Shown here: piece by piece, positions 6,849 to 15,267 of the stretch | How positions within the stretch are numbered: the stretch's first letter is position 1 | How the letters are laid out: every line of letters begins with the position of its first letter | Assembly (NCBI GenBank): GCA_017652545.1 | Contig: JAGCAV010000434.1 | Span: forward strand, 1-19,846 | Direction of reading: 5' to 3' | Length of the DNA stretch: 19,846 bases | From: Lachnospiraceae bacterium | Lineage (GTDB): Bacteria; Bacillota_A; Clostridia; Lachnospirales; Lachnospiraceae | Made by a program: the position numbers and the translations under genes | Notes under the pieces: model-generated | Databases searched by the model: none | Seen by the model: the letters and a program-made list of their open reading frames with translations, nothing else | Told to the model about the DNA's origin: nothing

Positions 6849-7740
6849 TAAAATATGCCTCTCCCCGCCTGATATCCTTCCTGATCTGCTCCCTCAGCTC
6901 TTCAACGGAAGCAAACCGTTTTTCATCTCTGAAATAGTCCAGCAGTTCCACCTCGATCTTTTCCCCGTACAGCGGCCGGTCCACATGATAGATATAGGTC
7001 TCCGCCCCGTCATAGGTCCCGTTCACTGTCGGTTTGATCCCGACGTTTGTCACGGAGGGATACAGCTTCCCGTCCAGTCTTGTCCTTGACACATACACGC
7101 CCCGCCTCGGCAGCAGCTTGCCGCCGGCCGGTATGATATTCGCTGTCGGCATGCCCATGGATGTCCCCAGGTGCGCCCCATGAACGACCTCGCCGGTTAT
7201 GCTGTAAAAACGTCCGAGCAGTGCCCCTGCCAGACGGGCATCCCCTCTGAGCAGCGCCTCCCTGACAAAGGTTGAACTGATCTTCTCTCCCCTGTACCGC
7301 TCATGCGGCACAACCTTCATCTCGAAACCATATTCCGAAGCTGCTCTCTGAAGAAAAGCGGCATCCCCTGCCCTGTTGTGTCCGAACCTGAAATCCGTCC
7401 CGACAGCGACACATGCGGCGCCAAGCGCCTCCTTCAGAATCTTCCTGACGAAGACATCCGGCGTCATGGTATAGATCTCCGGAACAAACGGACACTGGAT
7501 CAGGCAGTCTATGCCCATCTCTTCCAGAAACGCTCTCTGTTCCTCAAGTGTAAGGATCAGCTGCTCATCCCTGGCATTCAGGGAAAAAACAACGCTTCTG
7601 CATCCGGGCATCTCCTCTGCGAAAGCCTCGATGCATTTCATCAGCTTCTGGTGACCCAGATGGATGCCGTCAAACTTGCCGAGTGTCACGGCACAGGGCC
7701 CGTCAATATGAAATTCTGTCGTATCTTTAAAGTAGATCAT
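6823..7740 (-). CDS. ribF: Bifunctional riboflavin kinase/FAD synthetase
   Basis: A 305-residue enzyme that phosphorylates riboflavin to FMN and adenylylates FMN to FAD. The N-terminal nucleotidyltransferase domain carries GKFDGIHLGH (21-30, the GxFDGxHxGH motif). The C-terminal riboflavin kinase domain has GTSMGMPTAN, RRGVYVS and NVGIKPT. I place the start at the ATG at 7740. A longer reading from a GTG at 7764 adds eight residues (MESKEQSY) encoded entirely by the repeat tract between truB and ribF, and neither start has a strong binding site. The gene follows truB and overlaps the next gene by 26 nt. truB-ribF adjacency is normal in Firmicutes. Confidence 0.95.
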   Translation of the reverse strand: MIYFKDTTEFHIDGPCAVTLGKFDGIHLGHQKLMKCIEAFAEEMPGCRSVVFSLNARDEQLILTLEEQRAFLEEMGIDCLIQCPFVPEIYTMTPDVFVRKILKEALGAACVAVGTDFRFGHNRAGDAAFLQRAASEYGFEMKVVPHERYRGEKISSTFVREALLRGDARLAGALLGRFYSITGEVVHGAHLGTSMGMPTANIIPAGGKLLPRRGVYVSRTRLDGKLYPSVTNVGIKPTVNGTYDGAETYIYHVDRPLYGEKIEVELLDYFRDEKRFASVEELREQIRKDIRRGEAYFNGKESVLF

Positions 7741-7743
7741 ATA

Positions 7744-7815
7744 ACTCTGCTCTTTACTCTCCACACGCCACGCTCAGTCAGGCTCCGCTCTTCACTCTCC
7801 ACACTTCACTCTCTT
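7744..7815 (-). repeat. GAGAGT/GAAGAG-type repeat tract between truB and ribF
   Basis: The minus strand is purine-rich, with several GAGAGT/GAAGAG units (AGAAGAGAGTGAAG, GTGGAGAGTGAAGAGCGGAG, GTGTGGAGAGTAAAGAGC). They are interrupted by a mixed stretch containing CTGACTGAGCG. It fills the whole gap from the truB stop codon to the ribF start. The same unit types occur at 18214-18288. It resembles a dispersed non-coding repeat rather than coding sequence. Confidence 0.6.
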
Positions 7816-8826
7816 CTATAATACCGGCGGAAACATCTTCCAGGGCCTGTACAGCCCTTTTCTTGCCGCTTTTTCATATACGCCCCAGAAGGTCCCCGCA
7901 GAGTCATACATGCGGATCGCCCCGGACGGGTCAAGTCCGTCGGGAAGCTCGATCAGCTGCGGGTCAAATCCATCTGCGGGGGTCTGACCGCCATCAGCCT
8001 CAGTGCTCTCGTCCATTTTTTCCATATCCCTGATGAGCAGCGGATTTCCGTTCCAGAGGAGATAATCGTCCTCAGGAACCGTACAGTATCCGGGAAGGGT
8101 CCTGAAAAACAGATCCGATGTCAGCATTGCCAGGCGGATCCGCTCTTTTACTCCGGCAGGATCCGCCGGGTTTACCTGACCGGATGCCGGTCCTTCTATC
8201 TCGGAAAGCGTCATGGATCCTTCGATCCTGAACGGTCCGCTCCTCGTCCTCACGAGGCTTTCCATGCAGCCCCCGCATCCTGCCTTCTCACCGATATCCG
8301 CGCAGAGCGTCCGGATATAGGTTCCTTTTGAGCAGGTCACCAGCATCGTCACAAGCGGACCTTCAAATTTTTCAATGATGATCTCGCGGATGAACACTTT
8401 TCTGGGCTCACGCTCGATCTCAACGCCTTTTCTGGCCAGCTGATACAGCTTTTTACCCTGGTGTTTGACTGCGGAATACATGGGAGGAACCTGAAGGATC
8501 TCACCTGTAAAGGAGCTGATCACCTTCCTGAGCGTATCCCCGTCGGGAATGGCCTCATTCTCTTCCAGGACTTTTCCTGTCATATCCTGTGTATCCGTAA
8601 CAACACCCAGCCTCAGGACCGCCCTGTACTGTTTATCCGCCTTCAGAAACAGGTCGCTCAGCCGTGTCGCACTTCCCATACAGACAGGAAGAACCCCCCG
8701 AGCCTGAGGGTCGAGGGTTCCCATATGTCCGATCTTTTTCTGTCCGGTCATCCGGCGCAGCTGATAGACCACATCGTGGCTGGACATGCCGCTGTCCTTA
8801 TTGACTACAATAATCCCGTTATACAT
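7816..8826 (-). CDS. truB: tRNA pseudouridine(55) synthase
   Basis: A 336-residue enzyme that converts U55 of the tRNA T-loop to pseudouridine. The N-terminus GIIVVNKDSGMSSHDVV (4-20) is the family KPxGxTS-like motif. The catalytic loop MGTLDPQARGVLPVCMG carries D39. Later motifs are the VPPMYSAVKHQGKKLY region and CSKGTYIRTLCADIG. In the catalytic loop the usual Thr after Ala is Arg (DPQAR instead of DPxAT). The C-terminal third (about 235-336) is divergent and includes an acidic insert (MDESTEADGG) before a PUA-like end. The ATG directly abuts the nrnA stop codon (TGAATG, no gap), implying translational coupling. Confidence 0.95.
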   Translation of the reverse strand: MYNGIIVVNKDSGMSSHDVVYQLRRMTGQKKIGHMGTLDPQARGVLPVCMGSATRLSDLFLKADKQYRAVLRLGVVTDTQDMTGKVLEENEAIPDGDTLRKVISSFTGEILQVPPMYSAVKHQGKKLYQLARKGVEIEREPRKVFIREIIIEKFEGPLVTMLVTCSKGTYIRTLCADIGEKAGCGGCMESLVRTRSGPFRIEGSMTLSEIEGPASGQVNPADPAGVKERIRLAMLTSDLFFRTLPGYCTVPEDDYLLWNGNPLLIRDMEKMDESTEADGGQTPADGFDPQLIELPDGLDPSGAIRMYDSAGTFWGVYEKAARKGLYRPWKMFPPVL

Positions 8827-9798
8827 TCACTCTTCACCCAGCTGCAAGGCAATCAGTTCCGTAAGATTGTTGATCACATCGTGGGCATCCCCGTGCATGG
8901 TACACCCGGCTGCCCGCACATGACCGCCTCCGTCGAAATGGGCGGCAACCGCTGCCACATCGACCTTTTCGCCTGACCGGAGGGATACCTTCCATTCGCC
9001 CGGCCTGCTCTCATGAATGAAAATGGACACTTCCACGCCGGCTGTGTTCCGCAGCGCCGCACTGAGGCCTTCCAGATCAGAGGTCTTCGCGTTGAAGAAA
9101 TCCATGTCCTTCCGCTTCAGCGCGCTGAAGATCACACGGCCGTCAAGTACACGGACGCTTTCAAGCAGGGTCCTTCCGAGGATCTGCTGCTGCAGATATG
9201 TTCTTTCAAAAAAAGTCTCCGTGATGATACGGGTGAAATTGATCCCCTTATCCATCAGCCGGCCTGCAAGATTCATGGTATGGCTTGATGTGCACGAATA
9301 CTGAAAAACGCCTGTATCGTGTGCTATTCCGGTATAAAGTGCTTCCGCCATGTCATGATCGATCCGGTCCGTACCGATCAGGTCACACACGATCTCAGAG
9401 GTGGAACTGGCATCCGCCAGAATGCAGTTCTCATCCGCATACGCAGGATTTGTCACATGATGATCGATGCACACCGTTTTTTTTGCGCGTTTAAAATAGG
9501 TCCCGAAATCACCCAGGCGCTGCAGGTCGGAACAGTCCAGCGCCATAAACAGATCAAACCGGATATCTTCGTTCGGATCGCCGCTGATCTCATCAGCGCC
9601 TTTGAGAAACAGGAATATGTCCCCCGGTTTCTCAAGATAGACCCTGACCTGTCTGTCGGGATACCATTTTTTAATGAACAGGTACATGCCGAGACATGAT
9701 CCGACGGCATCCCCGTCCGGCCTGACATGCGCACAGATTCCGATTGATCCGGCATCCCGGATCAGCATGTCAAGATCCAATTTCTTATTTTCAGTCAT
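8827..9798 (-). CDS. nrnA: DHH-family nanoRNase/3'-phosphoadenosine phosphatase
   Basis: A 323-residue DHH/DHHA1 phosphoesterase of the NrnA type, which degrades 2-5-mer RNAs and dephosphorylates pAp. Metal-binding motifs are HVRPDGDAVGS (H24, D28, D30), LDCSD (D88), IDHH (D112-H114) and GIAHDTGVF (H160, D161). The DHHA1 substrate loop GGGHVRAAG is at 290-298. There is no PAS or membrane region, so it is not the c-di-AMP phosphodiesterase GdpP. It lies between rbfA and truB, the normal Firmicute position. The Shine-Dalgarno near the ATG is weak (AGAAG). A better one (GAGG) serves a seven-codon mini-ORF overlapping this start. Confidence 0.93.
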   Translation of the reverse strand: MTENKKLDLDMLIRDAGSIGICAHVRPDGDAVGSCLGMYLFIKKWYPDRQVRVYLEKPGDIFLFLKGADEISGDPNEDIRFDLFMALDCSDLQRLGDFGTYFKRAKKTVCIDHHVTNPAYADENCILADASSTSEIVCDLIGTDRIDHDMAEALYTGIAHDTGVFQYSCTSSHTMNLAGRLMDKGINFTRIITETFFERTYLQQQILGRTLLESVRVLDGRVIFSALKRKDMDFFNAKTSDLEGLSAALRNTAGVEVSIFIHESRPGEWKVSLRSGEKVDVAAVAAHFDGGGHVRAAGCTMHGDAHDVINNLTELIALQLGEE

Positions 9799-9818
9799 CT
9801 TGTTCTTCTTTCAGTCAT
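9795..9818 (-). CDS. Possible seven-codon mini-cistron coupled to nrnA
   Basis: An ATG at 9818, 6 nt after GAGG, opens MTERRTR and stops at a TGA that overlaps the nrnA ATG as ATGA. Its first ten bases, ATGACTGAAA, are repeated at the nrnA start (20 nt apart). It may deliver ribosomes to the weak nrnA site, or it may be a relic of a small duplication. Too short to prove. Confidence 0.35.
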   Translation of the reverse strand: MTERRTR

Positions 9819-9826
9819 TGCCTTCC

Positions 9827-10243
9827 TCAGATTTCATCCGTTTCAGCGTCCTCATCGTCCGGATCAGCCGGATCCGGCGCACCGCTTTCCTCCGCGTCAC
9901 GGAGTTCATCGATCTTTTTCGACATGGAGATGGCATAGGCTATGGATGTATCCGGCACAAACGTGATCTCCGGCGTGTTCCGAAGATTCACGGTGCGTGC
10001 CAGGCATCTTCTGATAAAGCCCTCTGCACTGCGGAGCCCTTCGATCGTCTCCTTCAGCGCTTCCTCATCGCCGAGCACGCTGATATAGGCCTTGCAGGTC
10101 TTCAGATCCGGTGCCACGAAGACATTTGTGACCGAAGTAAAGGGATGTATACGCGGATCCTTGATCTCATCGCGGATGATCGAGGAGAGTTCTTTCTGAA
10201 CCTCCCCGTTGATCCTTGTATTTTTTATACTGTTCTTTCTCAA
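9827..10243 (-). CDS. rbfA: 30S ribosome-binding factor A
   Basis: A 138-residue KH-like small-subunit maturation factor that binds near the 5' end and helix 28/44 region of 16S rRNA. Typical motifs are [20 protein letters not shown], a [21 protein letters not shown] core and the C-terminal helix [20 protein letters not shown]. The last 25 or so residues form an acidic tail ([16 protein letters not shown]). The start is a TTG at 10243 overlapping the infB TGA (TTGA), with GGAGGT 8 nt upstream encoded in the last infB codons, so translation is coupled. Its place directly after infB is conserved. Confidence 0.95.
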   Translation of the reverse strand: MRKNSIKNTRINGEVQKELSSIIRDEIKDPRIHPFTSVTNVFVAPDLKTCKAYISVLGDEEALKETIEGLRSAEGFIRRCLARTVNLRNTPEITFVPDTSIAYAISMSKKIDELRDAEESGAPDPADPDDEDAETDEI

Positions 10244-13215
10244 ACCCTGGGTACCTCCACCATCATGTAGGCCTCGATCTGATCACCTTCCTGAAGGTCG
10301 TTGAATTTCTCAAACACCAGACCGCACTCGTAGCCGGCTTTGACTTCCTTCACATCATCCTTGAAACGCTTCAGTGATGCGACATTGCCGTCAAAGATCT
10401 GGTCTTTACCCCTGGTGATACGGGCTTTGCAGCCTCGCTGGAACACGCCGTCAAGCACATAGCTGCCGGCGATGGTCCCGACACCGGAAGCACGGAACAG
10501 CTGCCTCACTTCCGCATGACCGAGGATCTTTTCCTCATAGATCGGATCGAGCATGCCCTTCATGGCTCTCTCCACATCCTCGATCGCATTGTAGATAACG
10601 CTGTACAGACGTACGTCTACACCTTCCTGATCCGCCGTAGCCTTGGCCTGCGGGTCGATCTTCACATTAAAGCCGATGATGATCGCATTGGATGCGGAAG
10701 CCAGAACGATATCAGATTCATTGATCGCACCGGCACCGCTGTGAATGGTCTTCACAACGATCTCTTCGTTGGAAAGCTTTTCAAGGCTCTGACGAACTGC
10801 CTCGACAGATCCCTGCACATCGGCTTTCACGATCAGGTTCAGTTCCTTGAGATTGCCTGCCTGGATCTGACTGTACAGATCATCAAGAGACATCTTGCGC
10901 CTGGATTCCTCCACCAGTTTCTGTTTGCCTTCACTGATAAATGTTTCCGCAAACGTCCTGGCTTCTTTTTCTGTCTGCGGGGAGATCATGATCTCTCCGG
11001 CACCGGGGACATCTGAAAAACCTACGATCTCCACCGGAGTGGACGGGCCTGCCTCCTTAAGAGCCCTGCCCTTGTCATCCTGCATGATTCGGATCCGTCC
11101 GTAACAGGATCCTGCACAGATCGGATCACCGGCGTGCAGTGTTCCCTTCTGGATCAGCACAGTGGCGACAGGGCCTCTGCCTTTGTCAAGTCTTGCTTCA
11201 ATGACAAGGCCTCTTGCGCGTCTGTTCGGATTCGCTTTCAGTTCCAGCACCTCGCTGGTCAGAAGGATCATCTCCAGGAGGGTATCAATGCCTTCCCGGG
11301 TCTTGGCGGACACGGGTACGAAAACGGTACTTCCGCCCCAGTCTTCGGGAATAAGCTGATACTCGGTCAGTTCCTGTTTTACCTTGTCCACATTCGCGCC
11401 CGGCTTATCGATCTTGTTGATCGCCACAATGATCTCAATGCCGGCTGCCTTCGCATGATTGATGGCCTCTACCGTCTGAGGCATGACGCCGTCATCTGCA
11501 GCCACGACCAGGATCGCGATATCAGTCGAATTGGCACCGCGCATACGCATGGACGTGAAAGCCTCGTGGCCCGGTGTATCCAGGAAGGTGATCCGCTGTC
11601 CGTTGCAGGTCACGACAGATGCACCGATGTGCTGTGTGATGCCGCCGGACTCACGGTCTGTCACATGCGTGTCACGGATCGCATCCAGCAGAGAAGTCTT
11701 GCCGTGATCGACATGACCCATCACGCATACCACGGGCGGTCTCGCGACCAGAGAGTCCTCCGGATCTTCCGTATCCTTAAGAAGCTCCTCGATCACATCG
11801 ATCTTCTCTTCCTTCTCGCAGAGGATCTCATACTCCAGAGCGATCTCTTCGGCTTCTTCATAGCTGATCTCCTCGTTGACCGTGACCATCTTGCCGGCCA
11901 TGAACAGCTTTTTAACGATCTGTGCGGCAGCGATCTTCATCTTGTCAGCCAGATCCTTGACAGAGATCGTCTCAGGCAGCGTGATGCTCCTGATCTTCTC
12001 TTCTTCCTTGACCGGTTTTACCAGAGGCTTCGGTGCGGCCTTGCCGTTCTTCGGCTTTCCCTGGCCCTTTCCGGCACTCTTGCTCTCCATGCGGTCGAAC
12101 TTGTCGCCCCTGTCGGGAGCACCCTTTTTCTTGCCGACAGCTCCTCTGCGCGTATCCTTGTCGAAAGTCTTTGCAGGTGCAGCTGCAGCTGCGCCTGTGC
12201 GGCTGCCTCTTCCCTGATCTCCTCTGGCATCCCTGCTGTCCCTTCCGTCTCTGGAAGCGCCCGGTCTTGCTGCAGCGCCTTCACCCCTGGCTGCAGCGGC
12301 ACGTCCTCTGGAGGGCGCTCCGGTACGGTCAGTACGTTCAGGTCTCTCCGGTCTGACACCGGGCTCCCTGCGCGGCTGGGTGCCTCTTGCGCCGGCTCCG
12401 TCACGGGATCCTGCAGCTTCCCTTCCGGCACCTCTCGGGGCAGGACGATCAGCGCTTCTGGCAGGAGCGGTCCTTCTCTCCGGAGCAGCCTGCCTGGGAG
12501 CGGCCTCGGCCGGTTTTGCCTGACGCACAGGTGCGGCAGCGCTTCTGGGAGCAGCTGTCTCTGTCCTGGAATCCGCCGCCTCTTTAACCGGCATTTCCAC
12601 AGGGGCTGCTTCTTTTTCAGGTACCGGAGCTGCCGGTTTCTCTTCCTGTACGGGCGCCGGCGCCGGTGCCTTGGTGATGGCTGCATCCAGCGCGGCGGCT
12701 CTTTCAGCCTGCTCCTTTGCGGCACGCTCGGCAGCTGCTGCTTCTTTCAGGGCTTTTTCTTTGGCAGCCGCTTCCGCCTCCGCTTCTCTGGCGGCAGTGA
12801 TCCTGGCATTTCGCTCAGCCTGCGCAGCAGCCTGTTTTGCCTGCGCTTTCTGCGCGGCAGCCGCTCTTGCCATGGCCTCGCTGTCAGGTCCCTTGATATT
12901 CGGATTCCTTCTCGGTCTGGGCGTCTCGGCAGATGCAGCTGCAGGACGCTGCACCGGCGGTTTCGCGCTGCCGGCAGCGCCGGCTGTTCTGGTTCCGCCT
13001 GCGGCAGCTCCTGCCGGCCTTGTCCCTGTCCCTGCAGGTCTGGCACCGGCGGCCGGAGCTGCTCCCGGTTTTCTGCCGGCTCCGGGGCGTGTCCCGGATT
13101 TGACCATACCGGTTTTAGAGTTCTGCGGCCGGAAGATCATGATCGGTTTCTTTTTCTTCGGCTTCTCCTGCTCCGGGGTCATATTTATCTCGTTCTTCTC
13201 GTTCTCATTTGCCAT
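10240..13215 (-). CDS. infB: Translation initiation factor IF-2
   Basis: A 991-residue GTPase that brings fMet-tRNA to the 30S subunit and promotes subunit joining. I use the ATG at 13215 (MANENEKN), with an AGAGGG site about 9 nt upstream, over an in-frame TTG 36 nt earlier. Residues 1-400 are a low-complexity linker: first Pro/Gly/Ala/Arg, then an Ala/Glu/Lys helical stretch, then Arg/Gly/Asp repeats. An IF2_N helical domain lies at about 404-460. The G domain starts near 495 with GHVDHGKT (500-507), then [21 protein letters not shown] and SAK. Domains II, III and the fMet-tRNA-binding C-terminal domain complete the protein. The linker is long for the family; the rest is standard. Confidence 0.97.
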   Translation of the reverse strand: MANENEKNEINMTPEQEKPKKKKPIMIFRPQNSKTGMVKSGTRPGAGRKPGAAPAAGARPAGTGTRPAGAAAGGTRTAGAAGSAKPPVQRPAAASAETPRPRRNPNIKGPDSEAMARAAAAQKAQAKQAAAQAERNARITAAREAEAEAAAKEKALKEAAAAERAAKEQAERAAALDAAITKAPAPAPVQEEKPAAPVPEKEAAPVEMPVKEAADSRTETAAPRSAAAPVRQAKPAEAAPRQAAPERRTAPARSADRPAPRGAGREAAGSRDGAGARGTQPRREPGVRPERPERTDRTGAPSRGRAAAARGEGAAARPGASRDGRDSRDARGDQGRGSRTGAAAAAPAKTFDKDTRRGAVGKKKGAPDRGDKFDRMESKSAGKGQGKPKNGKAAPKPLVKPVKEEEKIRSITLPETISVKDLADKMKIAAAQIVKKLFMAGKMVTVNEEISYEEAEEIALEYEILCEKEEKIDVIEELLKDTEDPEDSLVARPPVVCVMGHVDHGKTSLLDAIRDTHVTDRESGGITQHIGASVVTCNGQRITFLDTPGHEAFTSMRMRGANSTDIAILVVAADDGVMPQTVEAINHAKAAGIEIIVAINKIDKPGANVDKVKQELTEYQLIPEDWGGSTVFVPVSAKTREGIDTLLEMILLTSEVLELKANPNRRARGLVIEARLDKGRGPVATVLIQKGTLHAGDPICAGSCYGRIRIMQDDKGRALKEAGPSTPVEIVGFSDVPGAGEIMISPQTEKEARTFAETFISEGKQKLVEESRRKMSLDDLYSQIQAGNLKELNLIVKADVQGSVEAVRQSLEKLSNEEIVVKTIHSGAGAINESDIVLASASNAIIIGFNVKIDPQAKATADQEGVDVRLYSVIYNAIEDVERAMKGMLDPIYEEKILGHAEVRQLFRASGVGTIAGSYVLDGVFQRGCKARITRGKDQIFDGNVASLKRFKDDVKEVKAGYECGLVFEKFNDLQEGDQIEAYMMVEVPRV

Positions 13216-13318
13216 ATTATCTTTCCCTCTGTATATATACGTAACGGACAAAAGCTGTCCACAATCATAAGTTTATATATGATCGCCTTCCGGCGTGATA
13301 ACGTAATATCATACGGTT

Positions 13319-13630
13319 TCATGCACTGTCTGAAATTCTGTCCATCACTGCTTTCGCGAAACCGTCATCTTCTATACTTACAACGCTTTTGGGGCTGCCT
13401 CCGAGGCTTGCCCCTATGCTGTCCATGTCCGAATATTCCCGGACCGGGATACCTGCGTACCTGCACTTGTCTGTAAACTTTTTCTTCGTATTCGGTGAGG
13501 CATCCCCGGCAAGGATCACCAGGCGGGCATTTCCTGATCGTACCGACCGTTCGGCCAGAAAAGATCCGTCTTTTATTTTTCCTGCCTTCTTTGCCATTCC
13601 AAGCATTGACAGCGTTTTATCCTGTATCAC
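13319..13630 (-). CDS. ylxQ: L7Ae/L30e-family RNA-binding protein YlxQ
   Basis: A 103-residue protein of the L7Ae/L30e fold, the size of YlxQ. The opening MLGMAKKAGKIKDG (about 9-22) and VILAGDASPNTKKKFTDKC are the kink-turn-binding family motifs. The GTG at 13630 is preferred because GGAG lies 6 nt upstream. A TTG start 12 nt earlier would overlap that site, and an internal ATG at 13606 would remove conserved residues. YlxQ binds RNA; its precise role is unsettled. It sits between ylxR and infB as in other Firmicutes. Confidence 0.9.
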   Translation of the reverse strand: MIQDKTLSMLGMAKKAGKIKDGSFLAERSVRSGNARLVILAGDASPNTKKKFTDKCRYAGIPVREYSDMDSIGASLGGSPKSVVSIEDDGFAKAVMDRISDSA

Positions 13631-13699
13631 TTTTTTCTCCAAAAACCGTTTACTGATCCGTTTCCGGAAAACCTTTTATTGTCTGATGAGGGTGCGATC

Positions 13700-13978
13700 C
13701 TATGCCTGTATCTCCTTCAGAAGCAGTTCTCTGGCGATCACGGCTTCCTCCCGTGACAGGCTGTGTTTTAATCCGTGTCCGATGGCTCCTGCCTTCAGCG
13801 CTTTTTCCACACAGTTCACATCTTTGCAGATATACACGCCCCGGCCGCCGCTCTTTCCCGTACGGTCCACCCGAAGGACGGATCCGTCATCCAGATACAG
13901 CCTTGTCATATCTTTCTTGAGTTTAGGCTGTCTGCACCCGCAGCACATGCGAAGGATTTCCTTATTGGTCTTCTTCAT
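13700..13978 (-). CDS. ylxR: YlxR family RNA-binding protein (RnpM)
   Basis: A 92-residue YlxR (DUF448) protein. The N-terminal RMCCGCRQPKLKKDMTRLY and the GRGVYIC motif (about 46-52) followed by CVEKALKAG are the family signatures. The cysteine positions are typical of the clostridial form. YlxR of Bacillus has been linked to RNase P modulation (RnpM) and to gene regulation. Its ATG is inside the 3' end of nusA (17-nt overlap). GAGG about 9 nt upstream lies in the nusA codons, so the two are translationally coupled. Confidence 0.93.
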   Translation of the reverse strand: MKKTNKEILRMCCGCRQPKLKKDMTRLYLDDGSVLRVDRTGKSGGRGVYICKDVNCVEKALKAGAIGHGLKHSLSREEAVIARELLLKEIQA

Positions 13979-15251
13979 TGCTCCCGTCCTCTACAGGTGC
14001 TTCCATACCGTCTTCGGAATACTCCCCTTCAGGCTCATATTCATCGTACTCCCCTGCTTCTTCTTCAGGGTACGCCTCATCGTACTCGCCTTCATATTCG
14101 TCATCGTAGGCGTATTCCTCATCGTATTCGCCGTACTCGTCTTCTTCGTTGTAATAATCTTCTTCATACTCGAGGAGTTCGCCTGCCTCACGGGCCTGCG
14201 TCTCACTCTTGATATCGATCTTAAAGCCTGTCAGCCTGGCGGCAAGCCTTGCGTTCTGGCCTTCCTTTCCGATTGCCAGTGACAGCTGGTAGTCAGGCAC
14301 GACAACCTGGGCCGTCTTGTCGTCCGGGTCACAGGCCACATAGATCACCTTGGCAGGGCTCAGCGCATTCTCGATCAGCAGAGCCGGGTTTTCATCCCAG
14401 TTGATGATATCGATCTTTTCACCGCCCAGTTCATCCACGACAGCGGAGACCCTGGTTCCGTTCAGGCCGACGCAGGCGCCGACGGGATCCACATTCTCAT
14501 CATTGGAATAAACAGCGATCTTTGTCCTGCTTCCGGCTTCTCTTGCAATGCCGCGGATCTCGACGATCCCTTCCCGCACTTCCATGACTTCGTTCTCAAA
14601 CAGCCTTCTGACCAGATCCGGATGCGTCCTGGAAAGCATGATCCTCGGTCCCTTCGGCGTGTCACGCACCTCCAGAACGTACACCTTGATCCTCTGGTTG
14701 GGATAGAATGATTCCACATTCATAACGGAGCCTCTGCGGGTCCGGATCATTTCCTTTTCATTCAGGATGGCATCCACTTTGCCGAGGTTCACGCTGACAT
14801 TGTTGCCGACATAGCGCTGAACGATACCGGTCAGCACCTGATTTGCCTTCTCGTAATACTCGTTATAGAGTGATTTCCTTTCTTCTTCGCGGATTTTCTG
14901 GAGGATCACGTTCTTCGCGTTCTGTGTGACGATGCGGCCGAAGTTCCTGGACTCGATCCTGACCCTGAGCGTATCACCCAGTTCATATTTCTCATCGATC
15001 ATACGCGCGTCTGCAAGAGAGATCTGGGTCAGGTCATCCTCAGCTTCCTCAACAACCGTTTTGCTGACGAACATTTCAAATTCCTTTGTGTCCGCGTTCA
15101 GCTCAAACTCGATGTTGTTCAGCTCAGACCTTCCATACTGGTTCTTTACAGCCTGAACCAATGACTGCTTTATGGCCTCGAGAATGGATTCCCTGCTGAT
15201 GTTTTTCTCCTTCTCAATGATCTCCAGTGCATCAAACAACTCGGTGTTCAT
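13962..15251 (-). CDS. nusA: Transcription termination/antitermination factor NusA
   Basis: A 429-residue RNA polymerase-binding factor that modulates pausing, termination and rRNA antitermination. The order is: N-terminal RNAP-binding domain (1-125, MNTELFDALEIIEKEKNISR), S1 (about 130-200), KH1 and KH2 (about 210-350, with VGACVGLNGTRV and AIGKEGQNARLAARL). Residues 358-429 are an acidic tail of 72 residues: 37 Asp/Glu, 13 Tyr and no Lys or Arg. The ATG at 15251 has GGAGGA directly after the rimP TAA. A longer upstream reading would overlap rimP and is not credible. The gene order rimP-nusA-ylxR is conserved. Confidence 0.97.
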   Translation of the reverse strand: MNTELFDALEIIEKEKNISRESILEAIKQSLVQAVKNQYGRSELNNIEFELNADTKEFEMFVSKTVVEEAEDDLTQISLADARMIDEKYELGDTLRVRIESRNFGRIVTQNAKNVILQKIREEERKSLYNEYYEKANQVLTGIVQRYVGNNVSVNLGKVDAILNEKEMIRTRRGSVMNVESFYPNQRIKVYVLEVRDTPKGPRIMLSRTHPDLVRRLFENEVMEVREGIVEIRGIAREAGSRTKIAVYSNDENVDPVGACVGLNGTRVSAVVDELGGEKIDIINWDENPALLIENALSPAKVIYVACDPDDKTAQVVVPDYQLSLAIGKEGQNARLAARLTGFKIDIKSETQAREAGELLEYEEDYYNEEDEYGEYDEEYAYDDEYEGEYDEAYPEEEAGEYDEYEPEGEYSEDGMEAPVEDGSNEEDQ

Positions 15252-15267
15252 TTTTCCTTTGTCCTCC

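Noticed and set aside
7741..7764. GTG start for ribF adding eight residues
   Set aside because: The extra residues are encoded by the repeat tract, there is no Shine-Dalgarno at a proper distance, and the family N-terminus begins near the ATG at 7740.
7744..7815. CRISPR-like array from the repeated units here and at 18214
   Set aside because: Units are short, irregular and not separated by unique spacers of constant length.
13216..13310. Possible internal promoter before infB (TTATCA, 16 nt, TATATA)
   Set aside because: Both boxes match only four of six bases in an AT-rich spacer, and infB is already covered by the upstream cluster promoter.
11134..13476. Very long open frame (780 codons) on the plus strand opposite infB
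   Set aside because: It is antisense to a clearly conserved gene, and its composition (Ser/Arg/Cys/Phe-rich) mirrors the Ala/Gly/Glu-rich infB linker. No recognisable domain.
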